The notes under the pieces are model-generated. The model had not been told where the DNA came from, did not search any database, and was given only the letters and a program-made list of their open reading frames with translations. From Misgurnus anguillicaudatus (taxonomy: Eukaryota > Chordata > Actinopteri > Cypriniformes > Cobitidae), in NCBI RefSeq assembly GCF_027580225.2, contig NC_073358.2, positions 45,054,501-45,118,500 on the forward strand: DNA of 64,000 nt, in the 5' to 3' direction. Shown here one piece after another: positions 59,452 through 64,000 of the stretch. The stretch's first letter is position 1. The number at the start of each line of letters is the position of its first letter. The position numbers and the translations under genes are program-made.

Positions 59452-60281
59452 CTGCAAGACAAACGACAAAGTTAAAAATTAATTTAATTTGACTTGAGGT
59501 AAACACTGGCTATGCGATGTTTAAAATGAACAAAACATAGTAATCACAGCAGTTATGGGAAAGACAACAAATCATAAAACAAGAAACCGTGAGACCGCAG
59601 ACTAGAAATGCCTTAAACGTGGGCCGATCAGCGGGGAGCGACATTGTGTTCCACATCAAAGCATTTCTTAAATTAAAAGATCCAGATTTATTTGAAAGCA
59701 GGCTGTTTTTAAAGGCAGACCGCTCCTTCCTTGAGGCCTAAGTAAATATTTCCACATCATGTTAAACATCACATCTCACTCCCAACCAACAGAGGTCGCT
59801 GTAAGACTTCAGCTGGACAGAGCTCACGTGTGTCAGCGTGCACTGCTCTTGTTTTTCTTGCGCCTAATTGCTTCATTTGTTTGTTTGTTTTAATAAACGA
59901 TCAAGTATATTGTAAGCCAAAATTGCATTTTGCTTACACGGTGACGGCTGGGTCTGTTCCAGCTCCACTCATGCACAAGAGGACAGACCGAAACCAACAA
60001 GGAAAATAAAAAAGATCAAAGCCACAATGCACTGTGCTATAACTGTTATCAGAGAAGCAAAGAGATGGCAATGCTCCAAACCCAAGGCATTCTGGGTACT
60101 ATGAGATACAAGGTCTTTCCACATGGCCTGTGTGCTTATGCAGTGACTGTGACTGCCCAACAACAATGCATGTTGCATTGAATTTTAAGCTAAATCCTTT
60201 TGTTTTGATGTTTTAATGGGTTCAAATGAGTTCAGAATTTAAGTAGGTATATTTTATTTATTAAAGTCTTGTAACGCAAGA

Positions 60282-60600
60282 TCCAAAAATCATTAGGATA
60301 TCATGTAAATATCAAGTTCCATGAAGAAATTGAGTACGTTTCCTACCCTAAATATAATAAAACTTTTATTTTTGAGTGGATGACAAATTTAAAAGTCCAT
60401 TTTCTCAATATTTAGATTTTTGCATCCTCAGATTCCAGATTTTCAAATAGTTGCATCTCGGCCAAATATTGTCATATCCTAACAAATCATACATCAATGG
60501 AAAGTTTATTTATTAGTTTAGTTAGATTTGTATAAAATATGTATAAATCTCAATTTAAAAAAATTTACCCTTAAGACTGGTTTTGTGGTCCAGGGTCACA
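60282..60600. mobile_element. MITE, 'GACCCTGGACCACAAAACCAG' family, left-truncated
   Basis: From CCAAAAATCATTAGGATATC to GACTGGTTTTGTGGTCCAGG, in the same order as the other copies. Confidence 0.8.
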
Positions 60601-60649
60601 TATGTCCTCTGATGATGAGACAACCCATGAACAAACCATGAGGAATACA

Positions 60650-61012
60650 TTTGTTACAGTATTTATTAATCTTTGTTAAGGTTAGTTAATAAAAATAAAG
60701 CTTTTAATTGTTTGTTCATGTTAGTTCACAGTGCATTAACGTTAACAAGATTTTAATAAACTATTAGTAATTGTTGAAATTAACACTAGCAAAGTTTAAT
60801 AAATGCTGTATAAGTGCAGTTCATTATTAGTGTATTGTTATGTGAGTTATGTGTTATGTGTGGACCCCAGGAAGAGTAGCGGATGCATCTGTTGCATCAG
60901 CTAATGGGGATCCTAATATAATAAAATAAATAAAATAAATAAATAAATAAATAAATTAGTTTATGTTATCTAATGTAGTTAACTAATGAACCTTCTTGTA
61001 AAGTGTTACCAA
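60650..61012. mobile_element. AT-rich MITE
   Basis: TTGTTACAGTATTTATTAAT at the left pairs loosely with AGTGTTACCAATAA at the right. GTTCATGTTAGTTCACAGTG lies inside. A TAAA repeat sits at about 60917-60955. Confidence 0.5.
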
Positions 61013-62337
61013 TAAAACTTTATAAACATTAAAGCTACGTTTACACGAAAACAATCTGAAAAGAAAAACGCAAAAGTGGCAATGCGTTATCACTTTTTAT
61101 TCTGCGTTTATACAAGCGTTTTGAGGGGGAATCTGCGTGCATATGGTGACACAAAAGTGTGTGATATTCAATGCAGTATGCACTCCAGGCGGCTAGGTGG
61201 AGTACGCGACGAGAGCCACCGTGAACAGACGCGTTTTTACCCTTTTGATGGGAACGTGACAGTAGATCTTTTTTTACGTTTTCTCCCTCGAGCGTTATGC
61301 ATAATAAAAGCATCTGGACAATTCCATTCAAATGTCAAGTTTTTACCCAACGCTTTTACTCATACTGACATCTTGGATGTAAATATTTGGTGGTTTAAAT
61401 ATCCATGCTCAGTTATTATTTTCCATAGTTAAGTACTAGTGGCAATCAGAATTGTCACATCCATAACGCTGTTTATTCTTCATAAATGTGCATACAAGAA
61501 AAATTAAAATAAATATTATTTGTTCTTTGAAGAACCATCCCTCCATTTGTTCAGTATTATTGCTTCTAGTTTTTGCATTTAATTGTTTCCCAAAAACGTA
61601 TCCATAACGTATGTATATTTTCTAAATCTAAAATAGAAGACATGAGTATAGAGAGAGATCTTTATTTCAGACCCAGGAGGGTCCATATACAGTAAAAATA
61701 CAGAATAACAATACATAAATATACAAAAGCATTCAAATAATACAATACAAAACAGACCCTTCCACAACATTCATTATCTACTATAGTATAGACATTATAT
61801 AGATATTTTTCTGATGTCTGGACTCTATCATCAGAGGTTTAGGAAAATATAAACGGATGGTTCGATAGATTGTCCGAGAATGCATTTATTACCAAATTAT
61901 TTTGGTTTATTATGTTTTGAGTGCATCCAGAACCCAGGAATTGCCCATGTGCTAAATAAATAAATCTCAAGCAAAAACTATGGTAAATAAAACAACATGT
62001 CTCTATTTCTGACATCACCTGACCACAGTATTTGCAAAAGGAAGCAAAGCTGGTAGAAGTCATTACAATGAAGACCCCTGGGATGCAATCACAGGTCTAA
62101 TAGTTGTGATATCATACATTTGGACTGCGGCATGTACAGGGACTCACAACGCACCGTAGCAATTGAGTAACATCTGTTTCTGAGAGACACATTGTGGAAG
62201 TACTACGTGGTAGCATACTACGCACCGTTTACACTGTACATTGCCTATTAGTAGTATGCAGTACGTAACTTATTTCACGTAGTATGCTACACTGTTGTCA
62301 CATTACATCATGTCTAATAAGTGTCCAGTTACCATGA

Positions 62338-63527
62338 AAAAAGTACAAAAGCTGTTGCCGGGGCGGTACTTTTTCAAAAAGTCCACCTTTGTACACTGAA
62401 AAAACGAACTTTTTGGTGTAGTAATATTTATTAGATTAACTCTCATAATTTCTACATAATAATATTAACATTTGAGAACTAGATTTTCCTAAGTAAAATG
62501 ATGATAAATACACAATTAATTAATGTAAAAAATGAACTGTGTGGGAATAGTAAGTCTTATTAGATATTTTCTTGTATCATTTAACTGTTTTATAGTCACT
62601 GCACATAGTCCTAAAATAATTAAGTATATTTTAATCAAAAACTTTAGCAGATTCAAGTAAAAAATATTCTACTTAAAAATATTAAATCCATTAAACTAAA
62701 AAATCTAAGTAAAATTTACTTAAATTTATTTGCACATGTTGTAAGGAATACCCACAATTACTTGCGCCTGAATATTTTTATTTTTTAAGCTTTATCACAG
62801 AATAAGAACTGATAAGAACTTTAACTACTTAAATATTTGTTAGCAAAATGTCATAAAGGTTTAAGCTCATATTATTGATGTTGTTTTGTTGTAAATAATA
62901 ATTTTGTGAAGTCACCATTCAGGTGATCAGTGTTTCTTTACATGAACCCTGTTCAGAACATTGTATTGTAATTCTCTCCACAGTGCTGAAAATGCATGTC
63001 AGAAACTAAGTTTTTGTGTGCGTTTCTGTTCCGAATCAAGTTTATTCAATGACTGACTTGTTGTCAGTCATGAATTTTGTGTTATAATGCCATTTATAAC
63101 ACTAAAATTAACTAGGTCCTTGGGAATATGTTAAAGAAAATAATAAACAGAAAATACGATTTATTTAATATTATTAGGACAGCAATGCTTCAATTTTCAA
63201 AAAAAAAACCTAATAGACTTTACCTAAACGATTAAAATAAATCTAACTTCTAAATAAAATAATTAAGTAACATTTAATTAATTATTTAACATGTGTTTTA
63301 TCATGCAATTTTAAGTAAATTTGATTTGATTTTAGTAGGTAAGTTAAACTTTAAAAAATCCTCGTAACAATTTTTTAAAGTAAAATTTACTGCTTTTTTA
63401 TAGGTAAATTTTACAAGTTGTTTTTTTCAGTGTACCTAAAGGGTGCATGTTGGTGCATCAATCTGTACCTAAATGGTACAATGACCTTTTCAAAGGATAC
63501 CATGCAAGTGACAGCTTTTGTACCTTC
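62338..63527. mobile_element. GTAC-type palindromic MITE split by an insertion
   Basis: The left part AAAGTACAAAAGCTGTTGCC and the right part GTGACAGCTTTTGTACCTTC are the two ends of the family seen at 14000-14163. The element 62394-63432 separates them. Confidence 0.8.
62394..63432. mobile_element. Nested 1.04-kb inverted-repeat element, TA target
   Basis: The ends CACTGAAAAAAC and GTTTTTTTCAGTG are inverted repeats. TA flanks both (62392-62393 and 63433-63434), the duplication of Tc1/mariner-type transposons. Very AT-rich, no ORF. Confidence 0.75.
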
Positions 63528-64000
63528 TTTCTGACAGCATGAGGAAAAAAAACGCAATGTAAAATGGCAAATGATGAGTCAAAAGTGTGCTATTCCGAAA
63601 AATAACCGCAACTGTTTATGCCCCTACTGCAGTGTTCATGAGCCCACATCTGTCCAAACGTTCAAAGCATTTCTGAGAAACAATGAGTTTCATCTGCCGG
63701 CGTTTATACCAACTCAGTCATTTCCACCTCTGACAGTTCATTACGATCCCACAAGAAAAGCTCATTTTACTGGAGCTGTTGCGGCCTAATAAATCTGTCC
63801 CACATTGTGTCCCCATCCCACACTTTAACATTCCTCAGCTGTACTCATTAGTAAAATAAGATGCAAAATGACAAAATAACCTCCCGAAAAAGGCCCTTAA
63901 CTTCAAAACACAAATGTGACAGGATAAACATTTTATAAGACGAGTGCCGATTTTGCTTCTGCGTTATTTTATGCCACACAAAAAGCCATAATACATTCAA

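Larger units (their letters stand above)
59452..64000 (-). other. znrf3 intron, continuing past the window
   Basis: No exon for the first part of the PA domain was found on the - strand. The recognisable content is the MITEs at 60282-60600, 60650-61012 and 62338-63527. The + strand frame at 63571-63789 has no recognisable domain. Confidence 0.65.

Overview
The window is vertebrate nuclear DNA, from a teleost fish and probably a cypriniform. Its three genes have GT-AG introns and vertebrate exon structure. The introns are AT-rich and packed with short inverted-repeat DNA transposons, tRNA-derived SINEs whose core/tail resembles the V-SINE type (...CTTTGGATAAAAGC...), and long GT, TA and CTAT microsatellites. 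The species assignment is inference. There are no operons, CRISPR arrays or bacterial-type features.

Three genes can be read exon by exon. (1) kremen1, + strand, 3' part: eight coding exons from 4787 to 36789 encode the second half of the kringle, the WSC domain, the CUB domain, a juxtamembrane stalk, the transmembrane helix and the short cytoplasmic tail. The 5' exons (signal peptide, first half of the kringle) were not found and should lie left of the window. A 2.2 kb 3' UTR ends at a good AATAAA at 38937. (2) coq5, + strand, complete: seven exons (40318-43649) give a 327-residue mitochondrial C-methyltransferase of ubiquinone synthesis. (3) znrf3, - strand, 3' part: six coding exons from 59451 down to 48739 encode the second half of the PA ectodomain, the transmembrane segment, an intact C3H2C3 RING and the long cytoplasmic tail. 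Its 5' exons lie right of the window. coq5 and znrf3 converge; kremen1 and coq5 are in tandem.

Functionally, kremen1 and znrf3 both lower Wnt signalling at the cell surface. Kremen1 acts with Dkk on LRP5/6, and ZNRF3 ubiquitinates Frizzled/LRP6. They are neighbours in mammals too; here the unrelated housekeeping gene coq5 sits between them.

The rest is introns and intergenic DNA. From 1 to 1.65 kb there is a large degenerate CTGT/CTAT microsatellite. The 23 kb kremen1 intron (4879-27906) holds a series of non-autonomous DNA transposons, including a 2.0 kb hAT-like element with an 8-bp target duplication and several nested insertions. Many elements show readable target-site duplications (TTAA, TA, 5-bp or 8-bp), so insertion order can be reconstructed. 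I found no new gene system; the most informative non-genic content is this layered transposon record and the way it touches gene parts, such as a SINE beside a coq5 splice acceptor.
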